In this document: positions 1 through 8,587 of the stretch, in pieces | Numbering within the stretch: the first letter of the stretch is position 1 | Layout of the letters: each line of letters opens with the position of its first letter | NCBI GenBank assembly: GCA_046050405.1 | Contig: JBJOPY010000032.1 | Span: 1-15,094, forward strand | Direction of reading: 5' to 3' | DNA: 15,094 bases | DNA from: JADKCL01 sp046050405 | GTDB taxonomy: Bacteria; Bacteroidota; Bacteroidia; J057; JADKCL01 | The notes under the pieces: generated by a model | Seen by the model: the letters and a program-made list of their open reading frames with translations, nothing else | Databases searched by the model: none | What the model was told of the DNA's origin: nothing | Translations under genes and position numbers: made by a program

Positions 1-1878
1 GAGTATAAGAACAAGCTCGGACTGATCGCCATTCGCAGAAACCGGGAAGACAAGGCCAAGCTCGAGGGCAACGTGATCGTGGGTGCGCGTCAGGATTACG
101 AGCCCAATTCAACCAACCCGATGGTGTCCATGACCATGAACTCCGAAGGAGGAACGGTCTGGCAGCGGATGACCAAGGACAACCTTGGCAAATCCGTCGC
201 CATCGTGCTGGACAACTATGTCCAGACCTACCCCACGATCCAGGGCGTGATCAGCGGCGGCCGTTCGCAGATCACTGGCAACTTCACGGTGGATGAGGCC
301 AAGGATCTGGCCAACCTACTGAAGGCAGGTGCCCTGCCGGTGCGTGCGCGGATCCTGGGCGACTCCCAGGTCGGGCCGACCCTGGGGGCAGACAACCTGA
401 ACAAGGGCTTGGTTTCGTTTCTCGTGGCCTTCTTCGCGGTGATCGCCTTCATGGGCTTCTACTATCGCGGTGCAGGCATGGTCGCCAATGTGGCCCTGAT
501 CATCAACCTCTTGTACATCTTCGGTGTCTCCGCTGCATTGAACGTCGTGTTCACCCTGCCCGGACTTGCGGCCGTCGTGCTCACCATGGGGATGGCCGTG
601 GATGCCAACGTGCTTGTCTATGAGCGTGTCCGTGAGGAAATGGCCCTGGGCAAAGGCTACAAGGCAGCGGTACAAGCCGGCTTCAAGAATGCCTTCAGCA
701 CCGTGATGGACTCGAATATCACGACCTTCCTCACCGGATTGATCCTCTTCTGGTTTGGCATCGGCCCCATCGCAGGTTTCGCGGTGAACCTGATGATCGG
801 CATCGTGACCTCCCTGATCTGCTCCTTGTTCATCACCCGCATCATCCTTGAGCGGTTCGGTGAACGCAAGGCTGAGGGTGTGCGGTTCGGGACCAAGGGT
901 ACCATCGAGATCTTCAACCACGTGAAGATCAAGATGACCCAGCGCAAGAAGTTCTTCTATGCGTTCTCCGGGACGCTCACGGGATTGTCAATGCTGAGTG
1001 TCGCCATCTGGGGTTTCCGTACGGGGGTCGAATTCGATGGTGGCCGCCAGGTAAAGGTTGAGTTCAACAAACCGGTCAATACGGAGGATATCCGCAAGCC
1101 GCTCACGGTGGCCTTCGATGACAAGGCACCTCTGATCCGTGCCATTTCCGGGTCCAATACGATGCTGATCACCACCAACTACAAGTCGGACGACCCAGAG
1201 GGTTCAGGGCGGGTCAATCAGCAGATCCTGGAAGTGATCGAGGCGGCGGCCCCGGGATCCAATCCGAAGATCGTGGAGAGTGTCGCCGTGGGGCCGTCGG
1301 TCGCCTCCGATATCAAGCGAAGCGCGATCTATTCCGTATTTTTCTCCTTGATCGTCATCTTCCTGTACATTCTCTTCCGTTTCCGCCGCTACCAGTACTC
1401 GGTCGGTGCACTCGCATCCCTGGTGCATGACGTCTCGATCGTCATGGGTTTCTTCTCCTTCTTCGGTCATTTTGACATCCTGCCGTTTACCTTGGAAGTG
1501 GATCAAGCCTTCATCGCGGCGATCCTGACGGTGATCGGTTTCTCGATCAATGACACGGTGATCGTGTTCGACCGAATCCGGGAAAACCTGCACGAGATGA
1601 AATCATCGCCATTGGGATTGATTTATGACGTCTCGATCGACCGGACATTCAGCCGGACGATCATCACCTCGGGGACGGTATTGCTGACCATCCTCGTGAT
1701 GTTCCTTTTCGGGGGCGACGTCATTCGCGGATTCATGTTTGCACTGCTGGTCGGTATCGGGGTGGGTACCTACTCTTCGATCTTCGTCGCGAGCCCGATC
1801 GCCTATGACATGATTCGTGCCTTGGAGGGAGAGAACAGGGAGAAGGTGAAGCCAGCTGCGCCTGTTGCCAAACTCTGA
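1..1878 (+). CDS. secDF: Protein translocase subunit SecDF (fused), 3' part
   Basis: This gene enters from the left edge; the reading frame is open from base 1 and gives 625 residues of the C-terminal part. SecDF is an inner-membrane RND-family accessory of the SecYEG channel that uses the proton motive force to pull exported proteins out. Numbering from base 1, the SecD half has the conserved segment GMAVDANVLVYERVREE (about 197-213) within its membrane helices. The SecF half starts with a helix at about 317-339, continues through FDGG (345-348), and carries GFSINDTVIVFDRIREN (about 513-529), the SecF counterpart of the SecD motif. One continuous frame joins the two halves, the fused form common in Bacteroidota. 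The GTG at 73 is internal, since the conserved frame continues upstream of it. A strong hairpin follows the stop codon. Confidence 0.97.
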   Translation, partial: EYKNKLGLIAIRRNREDKAKLEGNVIVGARQDYEPNSTNPMVSMTMNSEGGTVWQRMTKDNLGKSVAIVLDNYVQTYPTIQGVISGGRSQITGNFTVDEAKDLANLLKAGALPVRARILGDSQVGPTLGADNLNKGLVSFLVAFFAVIAFMGFYYRGAGMVANVALIINLLYIFGVSAALNVVFTLPGLAAVVLTMGMAVDANVLVYERVREEMALGKGYKAAVQAGFKNAFSTVMDSNITTFLTGLILFWFGIGPIAGFAVNLMIGIVTSLICSLFITRIILERFGERKAEGVRFGTKGTIEIFNHVKIKMTQRKKFFYAFSGTLTGLSMLSVAIWGFRTGVEFDGGRQVKVEFNKPVNTEDIRKPLTVAFDDKAPLIRAISGSNTMLITTNYKSDDPEGSGRVNQQILEVIEAAAPGSNPKIVESVAVGPSVASDIKRSAIYSVFFSLIVIFLYILFRFRRYQYSVGALASLVHDVSIVMGFFSFFGHFDILPFTLEVDQAFIAAILTVIGFSINDTVIVFDRIRENLHEMKSSPLGLIYDVSIDRTFSRTIITSGTVLLTILVMFLFGGDVIRGFMFALLVGIGVGTYSSIFVASPIAYDMIRALEGENREKVKPAAPVAKL

Positions 1879-1891
1879 TCTCCCCGGACCT

Positions 1892-1926
1892 CAGGGAGCC
1901 GCCGCCGCCTCGGTGGCGGCTCCCTG
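1892..1926 (+). terminator. Strong hairpin after secDF
   Basis: A 12-bp perfect stem (1892-1903 with 1915-1926) extends to 15 bp if one G-U pair is allowed, around a 5-nt loop. It begins 13 nt after the secDF stop codon. No T-run follows, so it is not a classical intrinsic terminator, but position and strength suggest transcript termination or 3'-end protection for secDF. Confidence 0.6.
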
Positions 1927-1937
1927 AATGGTCTGCA

Positions 1938-1961
1938 ATCTTGTCAGGCCATCTTGTCAGG
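1938..1961. repeat. Tandem 11-bp direct repeat upstream of lon
   Basis: ATCTTGTCAGG occurs twice, at 1938-1948 and 1951-1961, with a 13-bp period. The pair is enclosed by the short inverted repeat GCAATC (1935-1940) and GATTGC (1961-1966). It lies about 120 nt before the lon start and just after the secDF hairpin. It could be a paired regulator-binding site for lon or a small duplication without function; nothing in the sequence decides this. Confidence 0.45.
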
Positions 1962-2083
1962 ATTGCCGAAATATCCTGCACCCACCCGGACTTCCCACGG
2001 AAATGCGGATTGCGGCACCTCGTTTGCATACGTCCACCGGTCATCGGAAGTCCTGAAATGGCCACCAAGAAGCTACAAAATTG

Positions 2084-4582
2084 ATGATACATCAACTACA
2101 CTCAGACAGCCCATTCGACGACAGTGACCTGCCCCTCCTCTCCGAGTCGGAGGAGAAGGATATGCTGAACGAGGAAGTCCCCGAATTGCTGGGCATACTT
2201 CCCTTGAAAAACACGGTACTCTACCCTGGTGTCGTCATTCCGATCACCGTCGGCCGCGACAAGTCGATCGCCCTGGTGAAGGAAGCCTATGCCAGGAAGG
2301 AGCGGCTGGTCGGCGTGATCGCGCAGCGCAGCAAGCACATGGAGGATCCTGAACCCGGGGACCTGTACCGTTATGGAACCATGGCGCGCATCCTCAAGTT
2401 GATCAAGATGCCGGACGGATCCATCACCATCGTGATCCAGGGGCGGGCACGCTTCGAGGTCATCGATTTCCTGCAGGACACGCCGTACTTCGTGGCGAAG
2501 GTGAGGAAGCTTCCTGAGGAATACCCCTCCAAGAAGGTGGCACTGGCCCTGATGCGCAACCTGAAACGGCAGGCCCAGCAGATCATCGAGATCAGTCCAA
2601 ACATCCCGACAGAGGCACAAGTCGTCCTCCAAAACATTTCCGGCTTTACTTTCCTGGTCTATTTCATCGTTTCCAATCTGAACCTGGAGGTTGCGGAGAA
2701 GCAGAAGATCCTGGAAATGAACGAGCTGCTGGCCAAGGGACAGCAAGTGCTCGGCCTTATGGCAAAGGAGCTCGCCATCCTGGAGCTGAGCGAGGAAATC
2801 CATAGCAAGGTGCGCACGGACCTGGACAAGCAGCAACGCGAGTATTTCCTCCGGCAGCAGATCAAGGCCATACAGGACGAGCTGGGCGATGGAGGTTCCG
2901 AAAGCGATGCCGAATCCTTGCGCAAGCGTGCGGCTGAAAAGTCCTGGCCCCCGAAGGTGCAGGAGGCCTTCGAGAAGGAAATGTCCAAGTTGGCACGCTT
3001 AAACCCCATGCAGCCGGACCATGGAGTGGTCATGAACTATCTTGACTGGCTGCTGGACCTTCCCTGGAAAAAGTACTCGGAGGATGTCTTTGACTTTGAC
3101 AGAACCCAGGAAATCCTTGAAAATGACCACTATGGGCTGGAAAAGGTCAAGGAGCGCATCCTGGAGTTTCTGGCAGTGCTCAAGCTGAAGTCTGACAAGA
3201 AGGCCCCGATCCTCTGCTTCCATGGCCCTCCGGGCGTCGGCAAGACTTCGCTCGGGAGGTCGATCGCCACATCGCTGGGGCGAGAGTTCGTGCGAATATC
3301 GCTGGGTGGGATGCGCGACGAGGCTGAGATCAGGGGACATCGGCGCACCTACATCGGAGCCATGCCCGGAAGGATCATCCAGGGGCTCAAGAAGGCGAAG
3401 ACGGGCAACCCGGTGTTCATGCTGGATGAAATCGACAAGGTGGGGAATGATTTCCGTGGAGATCCTTCGTCGGCACTGCTGGAAGTCCTCGACCCGGAGC
3501 AAAACGACACCTTCCAGGACCATTTTCTGGAGGTGGAATACGACCTCTCCCATGTCATGTTCATCGCCACGGCAAATACCTTGGCGACGATCCACCCTGC
3601 ACTCCGGGACCGGATGGAAGTCATCGAGATCAACGGATACTCCATGGAGGAGAAGATGGAAATCGCGAAGCGCCACCTGATCCCCCGCGCACGCAAGGAG
3701 CATGGGCTCAAGGCCTCGCAACTCAAGATCGCCGATGCCGCCTTGCAGCGCATCATCGAGGGTCATACCCGGGAGTCCGGGGTGCGAATGCTTTCCCAGA
3801 AGATCGCAGGCCTCTGCCGCGGAACTGCCAAGAAGGTGGTGGTGGATGGCGTGGAAAGTGTCTCCGTCAAGGCGGGGGACGTCGAAACCTACTTGGGAAT
3901 CTCCCAAGTGGAGAACGATGTCTACCAAAAAATCACCACGCCAGGGGTTTCTATCGGCCTTGCATGGACGCCGACAGGGGGAGACATCCTCTTCATCGAA
4001 ACCTCCCTGAGCCGGGGTACCGGGCAGCTCACCACGACCGGGCAACTCGGCGACGTCATGAAGGAATCCGCATTATTGGCACATAAATACCTCAAGGCCA
4101 ACTGCAAGCGCCTGGATATCGACTATGAACTGTTCCAGCACTGGGACTTGCATCTGCACTTCCCCGCCGGGGCGATCCCCAAGGACGGGCCTTCCGCAGG
4201 CATCGCGATCCTGTCCGCAATGGCCAGCTCCTACACACAGCGCAAGGTGGTTCAAAAGCTCGCCATGACAGGGGAGATCACCCTGCGCGGAAAGGTGCTG
4301 CCTGTGGGTGGGATCAAGGAGAAGCTGCTTGCTGCCCGGCGGGCAGGCATCAAGACCCTCCTGTTCTGCAAGGCCAACCAAAAGGACGTGCAGGACATCA
4401 AGGCAGCCTATACGGATGGGCTGAGCATCATCTATGTGGAGCGGATGGAGGAGGTGCTGGAGCATGTCCTGGAAAAGACGCGTGTCCCGGATGCCATCGA
4501 CCTCATGGATCCCGTGCGGGAGGCACGCAAGCGTAAGCAACACAAGGACGATGCAGAGTCCAGCCTGATGCTGAGACATTGA
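2084..4582 (+). CDS. lon: Endopeptidase La (ATP-dependent Lon protease)
   Basis: Lon is a cytoplasmic homo-oligomeric AAA+ serine protease that unfolds and degrades damaged and short-lived regulatory proteins. In numbering from the TTG at 2081, the substrate-binding LON N-domain starts near residue 36 (LLGILPLKNTVLYPGVVIPI). A charged helical region covers about 235-310. The ATPase has Walker A GPPGVGKT (382-389) and Walker B MLDEIDK (447-453). The protease domain has catalytic Ser705 in KDGPSAG and Lys748 in GGIKEK, 43 residues apart as in E. coli Lon. Length (832-833 aa) is normal for the family. I prefer ATG 2084 to the adjacent TTG 2081; AAGAAG at 2066-2071 is the likely ribosome site. 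The first 30 residues are acidic and variable, as is usual. No neighbour appears cotranscribed. Nothing is missing or broken. Confidence 0.97.
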   Translation: MIHQLHSDSPFDDSDLPLLSESEEKDMLNEEVPELLGILPLKNTVLYPGVVIPITVGRDKSIALVKEAYARKERLVGVIAQRSKHMEDPEPGDLYRYGTMARILKLIKMPDGSITIVIQGRARFEVIDFLQDTPYFVAKVRKLPEEYPSKKVALALMRNLKRQAQQIIEISPNIPTEAQVVLQNISGFTFLVYFIVSNLNLEVAEKQKILEMNELLAKGQQVLGLMAKELAILELSEEIHSKVRTDLDKQQREYFLRQQIKAIQDELGDGGSESDAESLRKRAAEKSWPPKVQEAFEKEMSKLARLNPMQPDHGVVMNYLDWLLDLPWKKYSEDVFDFDRTQEILENDHYGLEKVKERILEFLAVLKLKSDKKAPILCFHGPPGVGKTSLGRSIATSLGREFVRISLGGMRDEAEIRGHRRTYIGAMPGRIIQGLKKAKTGNPVFMLDEIDKVGNDFRGDPSSALLEVLDPEQNDTFQDHFLEVEYDLSHVMFIATANTLATIHPALRDRMEVIEINGYSMEEKMEIAKRHLIPRARKEHGLKASQLKIADAALQRIIEGHTRESGVRMLSQKIAGLCRGTAKKVVVDGVESVSVKAGDVETYLGISQVENDVYQKITTPGVSIGLAWTPTGGDILFIETSLSRGTGQLTTTGQLGDVMKESALLAHKYLKANCKRLDIDYELFQHWDLHLHFPAGAIPKDGPSAGIAILSAMASSYTQRKVVQKLAMTGEITLRGKVLPVGGIKEKLLAARRAGIKTLLFCKANQKDVQDIKAAYTDGLSIIYVERMEEVLEHVLEKTRVPDAIDLMDPVREARKRKQHKDDAESSLMLRH

Positions 4583-4712
4583 CGGGGACGCCTGCATTCA
4601 GGGGCGACGGATGCCTGGGATCGAAATCAACCACTGAAGCTGAAGGATCGGACACCATCCTGCAGGGGATGGCATACGTTCCATCGACGTTTACCAGAAA
4701 CTTGATGATCCA

Positions 4713-4731
4713 GCCAAGACGGCGTCTTGGC
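4713..4731. repeat. Perfect 8-bp palindrome with 3-nt loop
   Basis: GCCAAGAC (4713-4720) and GTCTTGGC (4724-4731) form a perfect stem around GGC. It is 130 nt after the lon stop and has no T-run. It may act as a weak Rho-independent-like stop for lon, a dyad operator, or a mobile short palindrome; the sequence does not tell which. Confidence 0.4.
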
Positions 4732-4922
4732 GTGAAGAAAATCCGCCACCTCTCCCGGCAAGACCCTTCCACCGGTTTGGATCCACGGGAAACGCGCACA
4801 GCAGGAGGGAACAGGGAATGCCCCCGGAGAATTTCCGGACAGTCCTGAGATTGACCTGATGGAATTGCATTTTTTATTTTGCAATGTGGCCAGATATCCT
4901 GGATTTCAGGGTTATTCTTTCG

Positions 4923-4930
4923 TAATTTTG
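4923..4930 (+). promoter_or_regulatory. Candidate sigma-A -7 box for citrate synthase
   Basis: TAATTTTG matches the Bacteroidota -7 consensus TAnnTTTG exactly and lies in an AT-rich stretch. The predicted transcript start near 4937 would give a 5' UTR of about 43 nt before the ATG at 4980. The -33 partner is weak: CCTG at 4898-4901, with 21-nt spacing, instead of TTTG. Confidence 0.4.
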
Positions 4931-4979
4931 AACCATGCGTAGGCGTAAAATTTAAAATCGATCAAATAATCTATAGAAT

Positions 4980-6281
4980 ATGTCGCTAATTGCTCAAAAG
5001 AACGAGGCCGTAGAGTTATCGATAGGGGGTGAAAATCATTCTTTCCCTGTCTTCGTCGGAACGGAAAACGAGAAGGGGATTGACATCGGATCACTTCGGG
5101 CCAAGACGGGTTATATCACCCTGGACTCCGGGTACAAGAACACCGGTGCATGCCAAAGCGGCATTACCTTCCTGGACGGTGAGCTGGGCATCCTGCGCTA
5201 CCGGGGATACTCCATCGAGGAGCTTGCCGCCAAGGCTTCCTTCATCGAGGTTGCGCATCTGCTGGTGAATGGCGAACTGCCGACACGGGAGCAGCTTCAC
5301 ACCCGTGAGCTGGGACTGAAGACCCAAAATGGGATCCCCGATGGAATGGCGGCACTGCTCCATGCGCTGCCGAAATCCCTTCATCCGATGGGGATGCTGT
5401 CTGCTGCCACCGTCGCACTCTCTGGCTGGTATCCTCAGGAGGACGAAGAATTCACCCCTGAAAAGGTCGCCCTTACGATGGATCGCCTCATGGGCACCTT
5501 CGCCGGCATTGCCGCAGGGATTTACCGCAAGGGAAGAGGCGAGCAAATGGTGCAACCTGACAACCGCCTGGACTATGTCGGCAGCTTCCTTCAAATGATG
5601 TACGGCGAGCCCGGAAAAGCCTACACCCCTGATCCAGTGGTGAGCGAGGCGCTGAACACGCTGCTGATCCTCCACGCCGACCACGAGCAGAATTGCTCCA
5701 CATCGACCGTGCGCATCGTCGGTTCGAGCCATGCCAGCCTCTATGCGAGCATCGCAGCCGGCATCGCGGCACTCTGGGGGCCCCTTCACGGTGGCGCCAA
5801 TCAGGAGGTGATCGAAATGCTGGAGGCTATCAAGGCAGACGGTGGCGGCACTGCGAAATGGATTCACAAAGCCAAGGACAAGAACGATGACTTCCGCCTC
5901 ATGGGCTTCGGCCACCGTGTCTATAAAAACTTCGATCCACGCGCCAGGATCATCAAGGTCGCGTGCGACAACATCCTCAATAAGCTGGGCATCAATGACC
6001 CTGTGTTGGAGATTGCCAAAGGTCTCGAGGAAGCGGCACTCAACGACGATTACTTCAAGGAACGCAAGCTGTACCCGAATGTGGACTTTTACAGCGGCAT
6101 CATCTACCGTGCCCTCGGCATCCCGACCGAAATGTTCACCGTGATGTTTGCAATGGGGCGTCTCCCTGGATGGATGGCGCAGTGGAAGGAAATGCGCGAT
6201 GGTGGCGAACCGATCGGCCGTCCACGTCAAATCTACACTGGCAAGACATCCCGTCCCTTCGTCTCCATTGAAAACCGCTAA
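4980..6281 (+). CDS. gltA: Citrate synthase
   Basis: This enzyme condenses acetyl-CoA with oxaloacetate to citrate and CoA, the entry step of the TCA cycle, in the cytoplasm. The 433-residue protein has the length of bacterial type II (hexameric, GltA-like) citrate synthases. The N-terminal region has the family pattern SGITFLDGELGILRYRGYSIEEL. The catalytic triad is visible: His270 in WGPLHGGAN, His312 in GFGHRVYKNFDPRA and Asp369 in YPNVDFYSG; the spacing agrees with E. coli His264/His305/Asp362. The 2-methylcitrate synthase branch cannot be fully excluded from motifs alone, but the long GltA-type N-terminus favours citrate synthase. The ATG at 4980 has no clear Shine-Dalgarno sequence. The gene looks monocistronic, with its own promoter candidate and a strong terminator. 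Confidence 0.96.
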   Translation: MSLIAQKNEAVELSIGGENHSFPVFVGTENEKGIDIGSLRAKTGYITLDSGYKNTGACQSGITFLDGELGILRYRGYSIEELAAKASFIEVAHLLVNGELPTREQLHTRELGLKTQNGIPDGMAALLHALPKSLHPMGMLSAATVALSGWYPQEDEEFTPEKVALTMDRLMGTFAGIAAGIYRKGRGEQMVQPDNRLDYVGSFLQMMYGEPGKAYTPDPVVSEALNTLLILHADHEQNCSTSTVRIVGSSHASLYASIAAGIAALWGPLHGGANQEVIEMLEAIKADGGGTAKWIHKAKDKNDDFRLMGFGHRVYKNFDPRARIIKVACDNILNKLGINDPVLEIAKGLEEAALNDDYFKERKLYPNVDFYSGIIYRALGIPTEMFTVMFAMGRLPGWMAQWKEMRDGGEPIGRPRQIYTGKTSRPFVSIENR

Positions 6282-6304
6282 GAAGAAGCACTGGCTATTT
6301 CAGG

Positions 6305-6334
6305 AAAACCCCGCATCACTGCGGGGTTTTTTTT
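6305..6334 (+). terminator. Intrinsic terminator of citrate synthase gene
   Basis: A perfect 11-bp stem (6305-6315 with 6320-6330, core CCCCGCA/TGCGGGG) surrounds the 4-nt loop TCAC. It leads directly into a run of eight T residues (6327-6334). It lies 24 nt after the stop codon and is a textbook Rho-independent terminator. Confidence 0.95.
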
Positions 6335-6364
6335 GAGTCATGGTAGGATCGGCAAGCAAACAGG

Positions 6365-7538
6365 ATGTATTTTGCAGGCATGTGTCGTATCACCTTGGCA
6401 GTATTGTTGACTTGTGGGATGTTTGCCGGCCTGTCTGCCCAGTTCATCGCACAGGCACCGCCTCCCCATGACGTCTGTGCGAGGGCCGTCCACCTCCAGG
6501 CAGGGGATCGTCTCAGTGGCCAGGGCAATGCGGAGGCCACCCCTGGCATGGCATTCGAAAAGCCCGCAGTCTTCGTCCACCTGCATCCAGACCATCGAGA
6601 ATGACGTTTGGTACAAGTTCAAGGCGGAGAAAGATGCGGAATCGTACGAAATCCAGATCGTCAGTGAGTCCTGCAATAGTCCGGCTGGCTTGCAGGCACT
6701 TCTCATCCAGGCTGAAGATTGCAATGCCGCTACGTTCATTTACCGTGGCTGCTCGAACAAGATCAGTACCGATACCATCCAACTGTTTCTCGAAGCCCCG
6801 GATGCAGGCCAGAACTATTTCATCTGGATCGATGGCTATGATGGAACGATCTGCGAATTTTCGATCACCCTGAAAACCCGATCGAAACTCTCGACCGCAG
6901 ATTTGCGCTTCCTCAGGTTCGATTATTCACTGAATGACCTGCCACAGCTACCCCTGGAAGACCTGGAAGCCAGCTTCTCCAACAATGTTGCCACGCTCAC
7001 ATGGTCGGCAGACCCCACCGATCCCACTGAATTGTACATTGTCGAGCTGCTTCCGGATGTTGATGGATTGCCGGAGCATTCGTACTATGGCAGGGTGGTA
7101 GGTTATGTGGATCCCCATCACTTTGTCGGTGCCGGATCCAGCCAGTACACGTTCACCGATGATGTCACCCCCTACGAGCAGGGTCGAGCCTATCGCTACA
7201 AGGTGATTTCACTCGGTGCTGACCTTCAGCGGACGGCGTCCCAGGAATTGACGGTGGAATCCAGACTGGTGGAGTCATTTTACGTGCATCCTGTGAGTCG
7301 TTCACCTGAAAACGGGAAGTTCGTGGCCCACTATGTCAATTCCAGGAAAGGGCAGAACTTCGATGTCTCCGTCGAGAACGAGAAAGGTGAGCGCGTCAAG
7401 CACCTTCGACTGCTGAGGGAACCTGTTCGGGATGGCGACATCACGATCGACATGAGCGCACTTCCGCATGGGAGCTATTGCTTCATCATGAGCAACGGCC
7501 ATGACGCTTTCAAAAGGAGCTTTGTCTGGCAACCCTAG
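6365..7538 (+). pseudogene. Secreted multidomain protein with C-terminal sorting-like domain, frameshifted
   Basis: Two frames together encode one protein of about 390 aa. Frame one (ATG 6365, or ATG 6380) gives a signal peptide ending near LSAQ and the start of a beta-rich domain, PPHDVCARAVHLQAGDRLSGQ. It runs into TGA at 6602-6604. The second frame, open from 6414 to 7538, resumes the same domain with SSSTCIQTIENDVWYKF, the pattern often seen in secreted Bacteroidota proteins (DVC.A..L..G then DVWY.F). Dropping one A from the A4 run at 6558-6561 restores a continuous frame reading AFESPQSSS. Downstream come an FN3-like segment (about 6970-7260) and a tail with NGKFVAHYVN, VSVENEKGERV and IDMSALPHGSYCFIM, resembling a degenerate T9SS type A sorting domain. 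It may be a real pseudogene, a sequencing error, or, less likely, a recoding site. The specific role is unknown. Confidence 0.7.
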
Positions 7539-7628
7539 CCGGCGGAATGGAGATTTCCCACATCACGAAAAGCAAAAAATCCCCCCCTAGATTCTTTCCA
7601 GAACGCTTGACATCCTCGGAAACCGATC

Positions 7629-7850
7629 TCAGTACTCGTCCTCGTTGAAGAGGAAGTCATCCTTGGTGGGGTAATCAGGCCAGATTTCCTCTATGCTTTC
7701 ATAGGTCAGGCCGTCGTCAGGAAGATCTTCGAGGTTTTCAGTGACTTCCAATGGTGCCCCGGAGCGCTGCGCAAAGTCGATCAATTCTTCCTTGGTGGCT
7801 GGCCATGGTGCGTCTTCAAGATAGGTTGCGAGTTCGAGGGTCCAATACAT
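7629..7850 (-). CDS. DUF2795 family small acidic protein
   Basis: This 73-residue protein reads MYWTLELATYLEDAPWPATK at its start and ends IWPDYPTKDDFLFNEDEY. I recognise this strongly conserved pattern from a small DUF2795-type protein found across Bacteroidota; its biochemical role is not established. It is very acidic, with no signal peptide, membrane segment or Cys motif, so it is likely cytoplasmic. The start at 7850 is preceded by AGGAA on the minus strand at a suitable distance. It lies 161 nt downstream of the adenosyltransferase gene on the same strand, a gap holding a possible terminator, so it may be transcribed separately. It converges with the frameshifted gene on the other side. 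Confidence 0.88.
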   Translation of the reverse strand: MYWTLELATYLEDAPWPATKEELIDFAQRSGAPLEVTENLEDLPDDGLTYESIEEIWPDYPTKDDFLFNEDEY

Positions 7851-7936
7851 ATTCCTACTGTACTAATGTTAATCAAAAGAGATCGCAAAGCAAATGAAAA
7901 AAATGAACGACAACGGAGAGAATTGCACGAGGAGGC

Positions 7937-8010
7937 CAAAAAAATTATTCACATGCCCTGGCAGGCACTTCACCTTCCGCTCACGGGGGTGGGATTGGCG
8001 GGGAGTGCCT
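7937..8010 (-). terminator. Possible terminator after the adenosyltransferase gene
   Basis: On the minus strand the stop codon (8014-8012) is followed at once by AGGCACT (8010-8004). This pairs perfectly with AGTGCCT (7969-7963) across a 34-nt spacer, and about 20 nt further on there is a run of T residues (minus strand, plus coordinates about 7945-7939). The long spacer makes the hairpin less certain, but position and T-run fit the end of the scoA-scoB-adenosyltransferase transcript. Confidence 0.35.
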
Positions 8011-8011
8011 A

Positions 8012-8563
8012 TCACTTGGAGCGAGATTTCCAGACGACCTCCTCTGAACCATGCAAGTGGGTCATTTCCCGTGCGAAGACGAACAACCAGTCGGACAAGC
8101 GATTCAGATACTTCAAGGTCTCCATCGGCACTGGGGACAGCGCATGGAGATGCACCACCAGCCGCTCCGCCCTGCGGCATACGCACCGTGCAATATGGGC
8201 GGTGGAGTTGGCGACATGGCCTCCGGGAAGCACAAAATTCTTCAAGGGGGGCAGATGCTCCTCCATCTGGTCGATGCCCTGCTCCAGCAGCTCCACCTCC
8301 TCCTCCGCCACTTTCCCCAGCTCCATTCGGTTGGCTTCGGGATCAGCCGCCAGCAGGGACCCTATCGTGAACAGGTTGTCCTGGATGCGCTTGATGAATT
8401 CCGCGTATCCCTGGGCTCCGGATTGGTCTTTCAGGTGTCCCATCCATGAATTCAATTCATCGATGGAGCCATAGGCCTCGATGCGGATGTGATGCTTCGG
8501 GACCCGCGTCCCGCCCAGCAGGCCGGTGGTGCCATCGTCGCCGTGTTTGGTATAAACTTTCAT
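8012..8563 (-). CDS. Cob(I)yrinic acid a,c-diamide adenosyltransferase (PduO type)
   Basis: The enzyme transfers the adenosyl group of ATP to cob(I)alamin, forming adenosylcobalamin, the cofactor of methylmalonyl-CoA mutase and related enzymes. The 183-residue protein starts with the ATP-binding segment KHGDDGTTGLLGG (6-18). It has DELN at 35-38, the conserved Arg-rich helix RCVCRRAERLV (126-136, RxxxRRxE) and YLNRLSDWLFVFAR (152-165), all hallmarks of the PduO/MMAB family rather than CobA or EutT. Length is typical for the single-domain form. The start lies 24 nt after the scoB stop codon, so cotranscription is likely. This pairing suggests a role in propionyl-CoA or branched-chain amino acid breakdown rather than in de novo B12 synthesis, of which no gene is seen here. 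Confidence 0.95.
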   Translation of the reverse strand: MKVYTKHGDDGTTGLLGGTRVPKHHIRIEAYGSIDELNSWMGHLKDQSGAQGYAEFIKRIQDNLFTIGSLLAADPEANRMELGKVAEEEVELLEQGIDQMEEHLPPLKNFVLPGGHVANSTAHIARCVCRRAERLVVHLHALSPVPMETLKYLNRLSDWLFVFAREMTHLHGSEEVVWKSRSK

Positions 8564-8587
8564 GTTGATGCAGGTTGCCTGTATATT

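Larger units (their letters stand above)
4583..4979. other. Non-coding stretch between lon and citrate synthase
   Basis: No convincing gene is present in these 397 bases. An 89-codon open frame begins at an internal ATG just before the lon stop, but it has no recognisable motif and a Pro/Arg/Gly-rich composition like a chance frame. The left two thirds are GC-rich and contain a palindrome at 4713-4731. The last 120 bases turn AT-rich and hold the short inverted repeat ATTGCA/TGCAAT (4864-4869 and 4880-4885) and a promoter candidate for citrate synthase. Confidence 0.6.

Noticed and set aside
4579..4848. 89-aa plus-strand frame after lon
   Set aside because: Overlaps the lon stop in another frame and has no motif or ribosome site; the composition looks random.
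5091..6230. 379-aa minus-strand frame opposite citrate synthase
   Set aside because: Antisense to an intact citrate synthase with all catalytic residues; no family motif of its own.
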